From Kiritimatiellia bacterium (GTDB taxonomy: Bacteria; Verrucomicrobiota; Kiritimatiellia; RFP12; UBA1067): DNA of 8,202 nucleotides. The DNA lies in the NCBI GenBank assembly GCA_904502135.1, contig CAJGDE010000083.1:1-8202 (forward strand), in the 5' to 3' direction. A program made the translations under genes and the position numbers. Below the pieces are notes generated by a model. It did no database searches. It saw only the letters and a program-made list of their open reading frames with translations, and had not been told where the DNA came from. This document shows, in pieces, positions 1-7,898 of this stretch (its first letter is position 1; every line of letters begins with the position of its first letter).

Positions 1-93
1 GCGCAAAAATGATTTTTTATTTCTTTTTTTTTGATTAAATGGCATACGGAACGGCTGTTTTAAAACAATAGGAAGTCCACACTGCCAAACACC

Positions 94-132
94 TTAGTCG
101 GATGGGCGGCGGTAGTCCGCACATTCGACTAA
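94..132. repeat. Inverted repeat able to form an 11-bp stem
   Basis: The arm TTAGTCGGATG (94-104) is complementary to CATTCGACTAA (122-132) at 10 of 11 positions. The one exception (G101/T125) would be a G-U wobble in RNA, so an 11-bp stem with a 17-base loop can form. The right arm overlaps the conserved upstream element that is also found near 7847, but the left arm has no counterpart there. A run of five T (141-145) follows 8 bases after the stem, which is further than in a classic intrinsic terminator. It could end an upstream transcript, or it could be a protein-binding dyad upstream of the operon promoter. The structure is seen in the sequence; the role is open. Confidence 0.5.
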
Positions 133-143
133 CCGATTACTTT
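119..143 (+). promoter_or_regulatory. Conserved upstream element, copy 1
   Basis: This block matches 7847-7870 at 21 of the first 24 positions. The shared parts are GCACATTCG, a C, AACCG and TTACTTT, in the same order and spacing. In both places it ends at the -35 hexamer, and similarity stops after the -35. Such a position (about -36 to -60) fits an activator-binding site or extended promoter element. The element has a loose tandem structure: CGACTAAC then CGATTACT here, CGCCAAAC then CGCTTACT in the other copy, with the third base of both units changing together. A weaker possible relative lies at 74-97, which also begins AGTCC-CAC. The factor that would bind is unknown. Confidence 0.6.
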
Positions 144-171
144 TTACAGTAGATGATGATGTGACTATAAT
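143..171 (+). promoter_or_regulatory. Sigma70-type promoter of the three-gene operon
   Basis: The -35 is TTTACA (143-148), the spacer is 17 bp, and the -10 is a perfect TATAAT (166-171). The -35 directly follows the conserved upstream element, as at the second promoter (7870-7898). Transcription would start near 178, giving a leader of roughly 48 bases before the ATG at 226. That is similar to the leader length at the second promoter. Confidence 0.65.
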
Positions 172-189
172 AAAAAAATATGATATAAT
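161..189 (+). promoter_or_regulatory. Possible second, overlapping promoter
   Basis: A second perfect TATAAT lies at 184-189, preceded by TG one base upstream (TGATATAAT, an extended -10). A 17-bp spacer separates it from a weak -35, GTGACT (161-166, 4 of 6 matches to TTGACA). It overlaps the first promoter, with the two -10 boxes 18 bp apart. The AT-rich surroundings make chance matches likely, so this is weaker than the first promoter. Confidence 0.35.
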
Positions 190-225
190 TCATTCAGTTG
201 CTAAAAATTTCTTGTAATATCGTTG

Positions 226-2352
226 ATGAAGATAATTTTTAACGTACTGTTATTTCTAATGTTGTCAATCTTATCGGCTTATCCCGATGGAAAGGGCAAG
301 GTTTTGGGCAAAACGCGCCTAGAGTCTCTTCATGAAATAGCCTATTCCAATTCGTACAATACATCATGCTGGTCGCCTGTATATATTTCAAAATATCGCG
401 ATTCTCAAAGTGACGAGGAAATAGAATCGCGGATGCGCAGTTATGATCTTGTGCTAAAGGAGATAATAAAAGGATTCCCCGATGATCCCAAGGCTTATCT
501 TCATTATGCAGAAACCAGGATGGTGCGAAAAGAATATAGAGAGGCCGAAAAGTTTTATCGTTTAGCAGGATCGTCCGAGCAGGCACTTTTTGGTGTTGCC
601 GATGCACTTTTCGGTCAATGCAGGACGAACGAGGCGGTGCGCGTTTTGGAGGAGCTAAATAAGAAGCATCCGAAAACGCTCGGTAGAGTCTATAGCATGT
701 CCCACCGCTATGCTGATCTTGCCGCTTGGGCGCTTAAGATACTAAAGGCGAAATGTCCGATGAACGCGCTTTCTCTGCCGCGGCAGAGTTCATTTAGGGC
801 TTATCCTGAGGCGAAAAAGGCGGCATACGAAAATCGTTTCACGAAAGTAGAGTCGTTTTCATTGAAAGTAAAGGGGCTTTCTCGAGAAGATGCAAGAATC
901 AGGTTTTTCTCAAATAAAATGAAGTCGTTCGGCTTTGGCTTTTCAGATGATGCCAAGTACGCGCTTGAAGTTGAACTTTCAGATGATGCGCCGGTTAACG
1001 AGAAAGAAGGGTATTTTTTACAGACGTCATCTAAAGGCGCTACCGTCAAGGCCCGTGACAGTCAGGGTGTGTTGTGGGGTTTAGTTACGCTTATTCAAAT
1101 TGCCGATAGAGTTGATAAGTCGATTCGAGAGGCGACAGTTTACGATTGGCCCGATCTTAATCGTCGCGGTTATTTCGGGTATTATTGGCCGGACGCGGCT
1201 GAATTTACTGTAATGTTCAAAATGAACTCAGTCGTTATCCAGCGTCACCCGGAATTCCTCGGCCAGTTTACGCCGCTGAGAACCTTTTTAAACGAATCGC
1301 TCGCCAAGGAGTTTTCTTCGCTTGGACTTGACCTTTTCTTCGGTTCGATGTGGCTTTCTATGGATCCTCAAATGCCCATGGGAAAGTCGCGGACCATAAA
1401 CTATCGCACCGACATATTTAAACATTATGCGAAATGGGGCGCAAATGTTTACTGGCCGCTCGATGATATCAGATTTCCTCTCCTTAAGGCGGATTTAGAT
1501 GAGTTCGGCGCGGGGGCGAATATTGACGCGAAGCATCTTAATGCGATTTATCGTAATGTCAAAAAAGATTATCCTTCATTCAAGGTCGTGTTTTGTCCGC
1601 CTTTCTACTGGGGACCAGATGGTCAGGGCTGGAAACGTTATCCTGAAGCGCAGCAGCCGTATCTGGAGTCTATCTCTAAAGATCTTGATCCCGAGATTAT
1701 GGTCGTCTGGTCGGGGCCTCGCGTCAAAGGTTATAAAAAAGAAAAGCATAAAGTCGCCTGGTTTTCAAATCTTATCGGACGCAAGCCCCTTGTTCTCCAA
1801 AATGGATCTGCCCCGCACAATCTTCTTTCGTATATCGTTGATGAAACCGATTGGAACCGCTGGTGGCATTACGACGGATTTTACGGTGATATTGAAAGCT
1901 ACATGAAAAACTCAAATACGCCGGAGGAGTGCCCTCAGCTAACGACCTTGGCCGATTGCCTTTGGAATGATAGAGCCTACGAGCCGAAGCGCTCTATTCG
2001 TGAAGGTGTGACAATGCTTATGGGAGGGGGAGTTTTTGATGTTTTAAATGAGGCGCTTGCCGATTTAACATATTTCGACAAGTATAAATACGGCGATGTG
2101 AAAAGTACGGCCGAAGCGTTTAATGCGCTTCCTAAAGAAAATTATAAAGAGCTTGAGCGCAGATACAAGCACGCTAAAGCCTGTTGGGAAAAGGCTATGA
2201 AGCTTTCGCCTGCCGAATGTGCCGTCTATGGCGCGTATGGACGTGGAGTGAAGTTCGCCGAGAAGGTGTTTGATGAGCGCAGAAAACTCCCAGAGGATGA
2301 ATTAGAGCCTAAGTTGACAGATGTAACGGATGTAGAAGATGAACTTGAATAG
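226..2352 (+). CDS. Secreted GH84-like beta-N-acetylglucosaminidase-type glycosidase
   Basis: Residues are counted from the ATG at 226. An in-frame TTG at 223 is the alternative start, and neither has a clear Shine-Dalgarno sequence. Residues 1-18 form a signal peptide (hydrophobic NVLLFLML core, LSA at the cut). Residues about 70-165 look like TPR helices. About 195-300 resemble the N-terminal alpha/beta domain of GH20/GH84 enzymes, ending in a GVLWGLVTLIQIA motif. The barrel begins near 306 with DWPDLNRRGYFGYYWPD, comparable to the RGxxEGFYG region of GH84. The adjacent Asp413-Asp414 in PLDDI fits the catalytic pair of GH84, and WSGPRV (495-500) fits its WTGxxV motif. Asn526 is in the place of the sugar-binding Asn, but the following segment (GSAPHN) lacks the usual NDY-type Asp, so specificity may differ. 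The C-terminal 80 residues are helical with an acidic tail. It is the first gene of the operon and overlaps the next by 14 bases. Family membership is likely; activity on GlcNAc is inferred. Confidence 0.8.
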   Translation: MKIIFNVLLFLMLSILSAYPDGKGKVLGKTRLESLHEIAYSNSYNTSCWSPVYISKYRDSQSDEEIESRMRSYDLVLKEIIKGFPDDPKAYLHYAETRMVRKEYREAEKFYRLAGSSEQALFGVADALFGQCRTNEAVRVLEELNKKHPKTLGRVYSMSHRYADLAAWALKILKAKCPMNALSLPRQSSFRAYPEAKKAAYENRFTKVESFSLKVKGLSREDARIRFFSNKMKSFGFGFSDDAKYALEVELSDDAPVNEKEGYFLQTSSKGATVKARDSQGVLWGLVTLIQIADRVDKSIREATVYDWPDLNRRGYFGYYWPDAAEFTVMFKMNSVVIQRHPEFLGQFTPLRTFLNESLAKEFSSLGLDLFFGSMWLSMDPQMPMGKSRTINYRTDIFKHYAKWGANVYWPLDDIRFPLLKADLDEFGAGANIDAKHLNAIYRNVKKDYPSFKVVFCPPFYWGPDGQGWKRYPEAQQPYLESISKDLDPEIMVVWSGPRVKGYKKEKHKVAWFSNLIGRKPLVLQNGSAPHNLLSYIVDETDWNRWWHYDGFYGDIESYMKNSNTPEECPQLTTLADCLWNDRAYEPKRSIREGVTMLMGGGVFDVLNEALADLTYFDKYKYGDVKSTAEAFNALPKENYKELERRYKHAKACWEKAMKLSPAECAVYGAYGRGVKFAEKVFDERRKLPEDELEPKLTDVTDVEDELE

Positions 2353-5300
2353 AGTGATTGCAGCTTTAGGCTTGATCGCCTTTATCGCTTCGCCGGCATC
2401 GGCGAAGACTCTTGGCATTTGGAACGATTCGAGAAGCTACATCAAGCCGGCGCTTACCAATATGCTGATAAAGGCCGGGTGGGACATTGAGATTTTTGAG
2501 CATCGCGGTAGATTGGGTAATGACCTCGAAGATGCGGAAAAGCTCGCGAAAACGGATGTTCTTTTATTTGTCGGCGGCTGGAATTCTTATTTCTTTCCGA
2601 CGCCAAAGTCGCGACTTAATCTGATTCGCTATGTCGCTTCCGGTAAAGGCGTTCTTTTGTCGGGCTTTCGCTCTGGTTACGTTAGAACGGCGAACCGTCC
2701 GATGTTCCCGTCGATAGGCTGCACATATAACCGCCTTTCAAGCCCGTGGATAGGGCCGATGGGAGATAATTTTCTCGCCCGTCTATTTGACGGGAAAATG
2801 ATTCCCTCAAGCGGGAGCGATCATCTCGCCATCAAGGTGGGCGAGAGCGGCACGCCTTTCTGCGCTAGCTCAAAAGATGTCGTAGGGGTTTACGGCGAGT
2901 ATTTCAGCGGCCGGGTCATCGTCTTCGGCGGTCACTTCATGTTCAGCGACGAGATGAGCGATGCGGAGAAAGTCCTTAAGAAGATTCTCTTAAAATCTCT
3001 CGATTATCTAAGCGGCGGTAAAAAACTTTCAAAGGAAGAAGCCGCCTTTGTTCTAAGAGAAGCCGAGAGCGAATTTCTGCAGCGTGAAATTCTTTTGTCT
3101 TGGACTTTGGATGATCGCGGTCCGGACAGGAGACCTGGCGTGATACCTGAAGTGCGCGACTCGGTTTTGTCGAAGCCCGAAGCGTTGGCGTTTCAGCTTG
3201 ATTATCTTCTTTCATATTTTCCGCCGCGCACGAAAATGAAGTCGCACGGCATTTCATCGACGTTGAAGCGTTATGCGAAGGTTGTCCGTAATCGCGCCGA
3301 CGAAATGATCGAGCGCGCGAAAAAGAAGCTTCAGTCGTATTCGACCGCAGAGCTTGCGCTTGAGTACGTAAGCGGCGAAGGCCCGTTCAGTAAGTCTCAG
3401 ATTGAAAAGCTGCTGAAAGGTTGTGTCCGCGAAAGCGATGTCGTTCAGGCAGAATCTCATATAGCCGAGCTTACAAAGGAAGTTCAGGAAATCAAAAAGG
3501 CGAAGCTTAAAAAGGAAATCGAGGAAGACCTTGAGAAAATACCCTCGCTCGTTAAAATGCTCGGCGACGGCGACAGCGAGAAGCGCTACGAGGCGGTTTT
3601 GGAAATAGGCCGCATAGCCCCTGAAGATGAGAGTGTCCACGCCGAGGTGATAAAGCGTCTTTCCGACAGTGATGAGAAGGTGCGCACTCAGGCGATAATC
3701 ACTCTTGGCTGGCTAAGGGCGAAATCGGCGGTCGAGCCGCTCGCAAAACTTTTATCGTCAGAAGATAAGTTTGACAAAAATAGGGCAATCCAGTCGCTCG
3801 GTCACATCGGAGAAAAAGGCGCGATTAAGTATCTCGTAAAGGTTCTTGCGGATAAGAGCGAAAGTATCCGAGCCCGCTCTCTTGCTGCGATAGCGTTAGG
3901 CCACTTGAAAGCGAAGGAGGCGCTCCCGATTCTCTCTGAAATTGCAGAGGATGAGTCGCTTTCGAAGTGGGATGTAAAGGCGCTTAGGGTTTCTTCAATA
4001 CAGGCGTTGGGAAATATCGGTGATAAGTCGTCTCGTCCCATGCTGCAGAAACTTCACGAAAAGGCGAAGGATCTTCCGAAAGACAGAAGAGGTGTTCGCA
4101 ATGCGCCGAATTATCTCTCGCTTAAAGACCCGATGGGGGTTTATGTCGCAACTTTACTTGCCCTCAAAGCGATTGATGAGGGCGGGAGAAAAACGCTTGG
4201 CGTCGTACAAAGAGAAGAGTTGCGCTCGTATGATGAGTTTTATGCGATAAAGAAAAAGCATAACGCTTTTGTCGGCAGAACCGAGACGGTCATGGGCGCG
4301 TTTTCAGGGGTAAATCAAAAGTATCTCTGGCCGTATGCGAAGAAGGCCGGTTTTACGGGCGTACACAATGCATGGGGATGGTGCATGGGTTGGACGCCGG
4401 AGGATTTCAAAGAGGTTGTTCGCAAGGCCGGTGAATCGGGCCTTATCTGGATTGACGTGATGCCCGGTTGGGCGTGTTCGGATGCACCGAGCTGCGAAAT
4501 GCTTTTTTCGGAGTTTGACGATATTCCAGCGTTTCGAGGCCTTTGGGCTGAGGAGACATGGCCGGATACCGCCGGGGATCCGAAAGGGTTTAACGAATTC
4601 GTTGAAAAGAAGTATGGTAAGAACTGGAAGAAAGACTTAGATCTTAGTGTTGAAGAGTTAAAGGCTGTAGAGAATCTACCTTCGTGGGTGGGCTTTGGGA
4701 TGAAAGGCCCAAACAAGAAGCTTGAAGAAGGTTTTCGGCCGCCTTGGGATGGAACGCTTAGAACTCTTTGTTTGGAGTATGCGGGAAAGACGCTTGAAGA
4801 GGCGTGGCGCGAATCGCAGGATTACATGAGTTCGCGGCGAAAAGGCTTTTCGCATACATACGTTATTTCAACCGCTGACCCGACGAAAGTCTTAGGCGGC
4901 ATCAAGGCAGCTCACAGGCTCGACTCTTTAGGCCACGAATCGTACGAAAGTTTCGGTCGAGGCTCTGCCTATTTCATGGAGCGCTACCGCAATGCGGGCT
5001 CTCCGAGAAGCGTTATGACCGAGCAGTACAATTGGTACTGCCCGTCTATAGATCATGCTGTTCGCGGATTCTGGCAGAACGCGATACATTCAAAGTGCTA
5101 TTACAATTTCGCGCTTCATCAGATTTTCAATCAGCCCAGCTGGTACGATAACTGGAGTTGGCAGAAGGGACGCTGGGAGAAGGCAGTCGAAGTTTTCTCG
5201 CGTGTCGCGAAAACGCCTGAGCATTACGATATTTCACCTTCGGCGTCGAATGTGGGCGTAATCTTCTCGGAGAGATCATCCGTCGTGACGAAAGAGCAGG

Positions 5301-6343
5301 TTTACTTCCAGACGGCCGTCCCCGTAAGGACAGATCAGGGCGCGATGGCGTCGTTTGTGGCCTTAAATAAACTTAATCTCCCTACTGATGTCATCTGGGC
5401 GGAGACTTTGAGCGATAAACTCTTATCAAAGTACAAGTTCATTTATCTGCCGACTTCACGGTTTTTAACGGACGATGAAGTTGCCTCTCTTAGAACGTTC
5501 GTAAAAAACGGCGGCGTTCTTTTCGCCGAAGGCGGCTCTTCGCTTTACCATCCGATGAAACTTGATAATCGCGGCAATTACAAGCTTGCGGACGTTTTTG
5601 GGTGCAATTGGAAAAAGACGGTTTATCGTGAAGGCGATTTCTCTGACACTTACGCCTGTCGCCACGGCTCCCAGGTAAGCGCCTATAAGGTCGTAGCCAA
5701 TGACAACAAGGTGAATCTCGATGACTCCATCCACCGCGATCTTAAGCCTCAAAAGTCGATCGTTGAAGTGACGCTTTTAGAGTCGTTCGGCTCTCTTGGG
5801 CGTGGGGCTAAGATTGAAATCGACGGTGCGCTCGGTATAGATCTCGTCGAGCCTACAAGCGCGAAAGTTCTCGCCAAGTACAATTCTTTCAACGGCGAGG
5901 GGGCCGTATTTGTAAACGATTTCGGCGATGGTAGGTGCTACTTTATTTCAGCTAATAATTTCTCGCTTGCGCACACGACGTCCGAGTGGGAAATGATGCC
6001 AAATAAATTTGATTTCTGGGGCAATGTGAAAGAGCTGGTCGGTTCAGCCCTTAAAGACGGCTTTGGTCATACCGGCGCAGAGTTGCCGATTGAGATTGAG
6101 GGCGTTTCGGAAGAAGTCGAAGTGTCCGTCGCCGATTTCAAAGACCGCCATGTCGTTCATCTTCTTGATTATGACACTGCCTCAAAGGGCGTAAGCTCGG
6201 CGAGCGCAGTTATTCCCGGGGCAAGAAAAATAAGGCGCGTTTACTATCCTTTCAATTCAAGGAGAAATCTCCCGATTGAAGGGCGTAGAGTAGCCTTAAG
6301 AGATTTTGAAGTTTACGATATGTTCGTAATCGAGTACGAGTAA
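2339..6343 (+). CDS. Large secreted multidomain GH42-like glycosidase with HEAT repeats
   Basis: This is a 1334-residue protein with a signal peptide at 1-22 (SPASA cut). Residues about 23-228 look like a class I glutamine amidotransferase-like (ThuA/BPL-N type) fold. The nucleophile elbow reads GFRSG (109-113), with Arg111 where active members have Cys, and H199 in GGHF is not followed by the usual HxE Glu, so this domain is probably non-catalytic. A Lys/Glu-rich coiled-coil stretch (about 370-402) leads into HEAT/PBS-lyase-type repeats (about 400-580). A TIM-barrel-like region (about 645-950) contains two candidate catalytic Glu: E738 or E739 in LWAEETW, and E895 in MTEQYNWY. Their separation is close to that in GH42, but the Asn that normally precedes the clan A acid/base is absent. 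Residues about 970-1100 resemble the beta-galactosidase trimerization domain (YLPTSRFLTDDEV, NGGVLFAEGGSS). The tail is beta-rich (VVHLLDY). The start ATG overlaps the previous stop codon, which suggests translational coupling. Substrate unknown. Confidence 0.8.
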   Translation: MNLNRVIAALGLIAFIASPASAKTLGIWNDSRSYIKPALTNMLIKAGWDIEIFEHRGRLGNDLEDAEKLAKTDVLLFVGGWNSYFFPTPKSRLNLIRYVASGKGVLLSGFRSGYVRTANRPMFPSIGCTYNRLSSPWIGPMGDNFLARLFDGKMIPSSGSDHLAIKVGESGTPFCASSKDVVGVYGEYFSGRVIVFGGHFMFSDEMSDAEKVLKKILLKSLDYLSGGKKLSKEEAAFVLREAESEFLQREILLSWTLDDRGPDRRPGVIPEVRDSVLSKPEALAFQLDYLLSYFPPRTKMKSHGISSTLKRYAKVVRNRADEMIERAKKKLQSYSTAELALEYVSGEGPFSKSQIEKLLKGCVRESDVVQAESHIAELTKEVQEIKKAKLKKEIEEDLEKIPSLVKMLGDGDSEKRYEAVLEIGRIAPEDESVHAEVIKRLSDSDEKVRTQAIITLGWLRAKSAVEPLAKLLSSEDKFDKNRAIQSLGHIGEKGAIKYLVKVLADKSESIRARSLAAIALGHLKAKEALPILSEIAEDESLSKWDVKALRVSSIQALGNIGDKSSRPMLQKLHEKAKDLPKDRRGVRNAPNYLSLKDPMGVYVATLLALKAIDEGGRKTLGVVQREELRSYDEFYAIKKKHNAFVGRTETVMGAFSGVNQKYLWPYAKKAGFTGVHNAWGWCMGWTPEDFKEVVRKAGESGLIWIDVMPGWACSDAPSCEMLFSEFDDIPAFRGLWAEETWPDTAGDPKGFNEFVEKKYGKNWKKDLDLSVEELKAVENLPSWVGFGMKGPNKKLEEGFRPPWDGTLRTLCLEYAGKTLEEAWRESQDYMSSRRKGFSHTYVISTADPTKVLGGIKAAHRLDSLGHESYESFGRGSAYFMERYRNAGSPRSVMTEQYNWYCPSIDHAVRGFWQNAIHSKCYYNFALHQIFNQPSWYDNWSWQKGRWEKAVEVFSRVAKTPEHYDISPSASNVGVIFSERSSVVTKEQVYFQTAVPVRTDQGAMASFVALNKLNLPTDVIWAETLSDKLLSKYKFIYLPTSRFLTDDEVASLRTFVKNGGVLFAEGGSSLYHPMKLDNRGNYKLADVFGCNWKKTVYREGDFSDTYACRHGSQVSAYKVVANDNKVNLDDSIHRDLKPQKSIVEVTLLESFGSLGRGAKIEIDGALGIDLVEPTSAKVLAKYNSFNGEGAVFVNDFGDGRCYFISANNFSLAHTTSEWEMMPNKFDFWGNVKELVGSALKDGFGHTGAELPIEIEGVSEEVEVSVADFKDRHVVHLLDYDTASKGVSSASAVIPGARKIRRVYYPFNSRRNLPIEGRRVALRDFEVYDMFVIEYE

Positions 6344-6349
6344 AAGGAG
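6344..6349 (+). promoter_or_regulatory. Strong ribosome binding site of the beta-helix gene
   Basis: AAGGAG lies directly after the TAA of the preceding gene and 6 bases before the ATG at 6356. The same hexamer and spacing occur before the ATG at 7949. The first gene of the operon lacks such a site, so the third gene may be translated more efficiently. Confidence 0.8.
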
Positions 6350-6355
6350 AAAACC

Positions 6356-7825
6356 ATGAATAAGATATTCTTCATGTTAGTTGCATTAACTAGTTCGCTT
6401 ACGGGTTTCGCCGCCCAGTATTATGCGGCGGTTGACGGGGCGGATGATGCGAGCTGCGAGTCAAGAGAAACGGCAGGCTCGCTGAAGGCCGCCTTGCTTA
6501 AGGTCAATTCTGGCAGTGATAATGAGCTTATTCTCTTAAAGGGAACTTATAAGCTTAATGAAATAATGACGCCGACGACACAAAGAAGCTCGCCGACGGC
6601 AATTTCAGTAACAGACGGCAGGGGAAGCCTAAAAATTATCGGTGAAACAGATAATCCCGATGATACTATACTTGATGGCGGCGGAGCGGTTAGAGCTATA
6701 TATACGAATACTACGGCTCTTGAATTAAATAACCTTACACTTCAAAACTGCTATGCTTCCAATAACGGTTATGGCGGTGCGATTTATATCCATTACAGTG
6801 CTTTCAAAGCTTCTAACTGTAATTTCTTAAACAACAAGGCTTCTGGTGGATTTGGTGGCGCTATCAACAATGCATTTTTCAAGTGTGATTTCAACGGGTG
6901 CAAGTTTACTGGTAATGAATGTGGCGGCGGTTTATATGGATGGGCAATTTCAAGTAAAGGGGGTAATTTGGACAGTTGTTTCTTTGACGGCAAAAATCAA
7001 GAGGTTAATGGGCAGCTTATTTATTCAGGTGCCATGAAACATAATCAAGTTACAACAGGCGACGGTGTGATTATTGTAGATAACACGAGATTTTGTGACA
7101 TAAACATCCCTTCTCATAAAGATTATCTACTTTTGAATGCTGTGCAAATTGATATCAAAAGAAGTTCGTTTTCACGGATATATACACAATCAGCTTCTGG
7201 TGTCATTAAGCCGGGGTCTACTCCATTAAATATTTCAGATTCAATCTTTGAGAATTGCGATGGCTCAACCGCTTTTCTTGCTGTTGCAGGTACTGTCTCT
7301 AATTGTAAAGTAATAGATTGCGGAAAGTTCCTTACAACAGGTTTTGTTGTTAAAAATTGTCTTTTTGACGGCGGAAACTATCGAAAGTTTTCGTATAATC
7401 AGCCAAATTACTTTTATGGCTGCACAATAGTGAATTTAGAAAGTGCGACAGATACATTGAATAATATTATTGGCTATGGAAGCACGGTTGTTAATTGTGC
7501 GTTTTATAATAATTCAAATTTACCAGAAGTAAAAAAAGCCTGCAATTTCACAAATACATATTATCAAGTCTCTTCCGGTATTATCGGCTCAAATAACGGC
7601 AATCATCAGATAGTTGAAGGGGAGAATGTCGGTTTTAAACTTGAAGGCGATCATCCCTATCAATTGAAGAAAAATTCAATTCTCCGGGGTCAGGGTATGG
7701 TGCTTGACGGGATGGAGAGTGAAAAGGATCTCGCGGGCAATAAACGACTTTCTGCAGTGGGTACAGTTGATGTTGGAGCATATCAATATGTTCCGATTAT
7801 GGGCTTTAGCGTTATAGTGCATTGA
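6356..7825 (+). CDS. Secreted right-handed beta-helix protein with Pmp-like repeats
   Basis: This is a 489-residue protein with a signal peptide at about 1-20 (TGFAA). Residues 21-120 have the entry pattern of parallel beta-helix proteins (YYAAVDGADDASC, LLKGTYKL, TILDGGG). Two units of the chlamydial polymorphic-membrane-protein pattern follow. GGAI at 140-143 pairs with FLNN at 157-160, and GGAI at 167-170 pairs with FTGN at 184-187, so both motifs repeat at exactly 27 residues. Further coils with isolated Asn and Cys (NCKVIDCG, NCLF, NCAF) continue to about 430. The C-terminus has DLAGNKR (458-464) and DVGAY (472-476), the signature ending of 'choice-of-anchor Q' proteins, followed by a short hydrophobic tail. 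No catalytic residues of a pectate lyase were recognised. A surface-exposed, possibly glycan-binding or adhesin role is inferred. The gene is visibly more AT-rich than the two before it (one 60-base line near 7441 is 37% GC, against 58% near 5161), which hints at a different history. Confidence 0.8.
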   Translation: MNKIFFMLVALTSSLTGFAAQYYAAVDGADDASCESRETAGSLKAALLKVNSGSDNELILLKGTYKLNEIMTPTTQRSSPTAISVTDGRGSLKIIGETDNPDDTILDGGGAVRAIYTNTTALELNNLTLQNCYASNNGYGGAIYIHYSAFKASNCNFLNNKASGGFGGAINNAFFKCDFNGCKFTGNECGGGLYGWAISSKGGNLDSCFFDGKNQEVNGQLIYSGAMKHNQVTTGDGVIIVDNTRFCDINIPSHKDYLLLNAVQIDIKRSSFSRIYTQSASGVIKPGSTPLNISDSIFENCDGSTAFLAVAGTVSNCKVIDCGKFLTTGFVVKNCLFDGGNYRKFSYNQPNYFYGCTIVNLESATDTLNNIIGYGSTVVNCAFYNNSNLPEVKKACNFTNTYYQVSSGIIGSNNGNHQIVEGENVGFKLEGDHPYQLKKNSILRGQGMVLDGMESEKDLAGNKRLSAVGTVDVGAYQYVPIMGFSVIVH

Positions 7826-7846
7826 CCGATGAACTTTATAGCAGTT

Positions 7847-7871
7847 GCACATTCGCCAAACCGCTTACTTT
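7847..7871 (+). promoter_or_regulatory. Conserved upstream element, copy 2
   Basis: This is the second copy of the element at 119-143, with GCACATTCG, AACCG and TTACTTT conserved and 21 of 24 positions identical. It runs into the TTGACA box at 7870. Its placement relative to the -35 differs from copy 1 by only one base. No copy of the left hairpin arm seen at 94-104 is present here. Confidence 0.6.
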
Positions 7872-7898
7872 GACATATTTTTCAGCTTTTGATATGCT
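7870..7898 (+). promoter_or_regulatory. Sigma70-type promoter of the last transcription unit
   Basis: A perfect TTGACA -35 (7870-7875), a 17-bp spacer and TATGCT -10 (7893-7898, 4 of 6) make a good promoter. Transcription would start around 7905, giving a leader of about 44 bases before the ATG at 7949. This makes the right-hand gene a separate unit from the operon, although the shared upstream element suggests the same control. Confidence 0.7.

Noticed and set aside
1..32. T-rich stretch including nine T at 24-32, possible terminator tail
   Set aside because: No stable GC-rich hairpin precedes it inside the window; the needed sequence would lie to the left.
56..67. Perfect 12-bp palindrome TGTTTTAAAACA
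   Set aside because: It is simple AT-rich sequence with no second copy near the other promoter, so chance is likely.
40..72. Ten-codon frame starting ATGGCATACGG and ending TAG
   Set aside because: It has no ribosome binding site, is very short and shows nothing recognisable.
1499..1906. 135-codon frame inside the GH84-like gene
   Set aside because: It is a shifted frame of a gene with clear family motifs and has no ribosome site.
3254..3640. Long antisense frame opposite the HEAT-repeat region
   Set aside because: It lies fully opposite a well-supported gene, and its protein looks like the mirror of Glu/Lys-rich codons, with no start signal or known motif.
7817..7850. GTGCA/TGCAC inverted pair around the end of the beta-helix gene, considered as a terminator
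   Set aside because: The stem is only 5 bp with a long loop and no T run follows; no convincing terminator was found after this gene.
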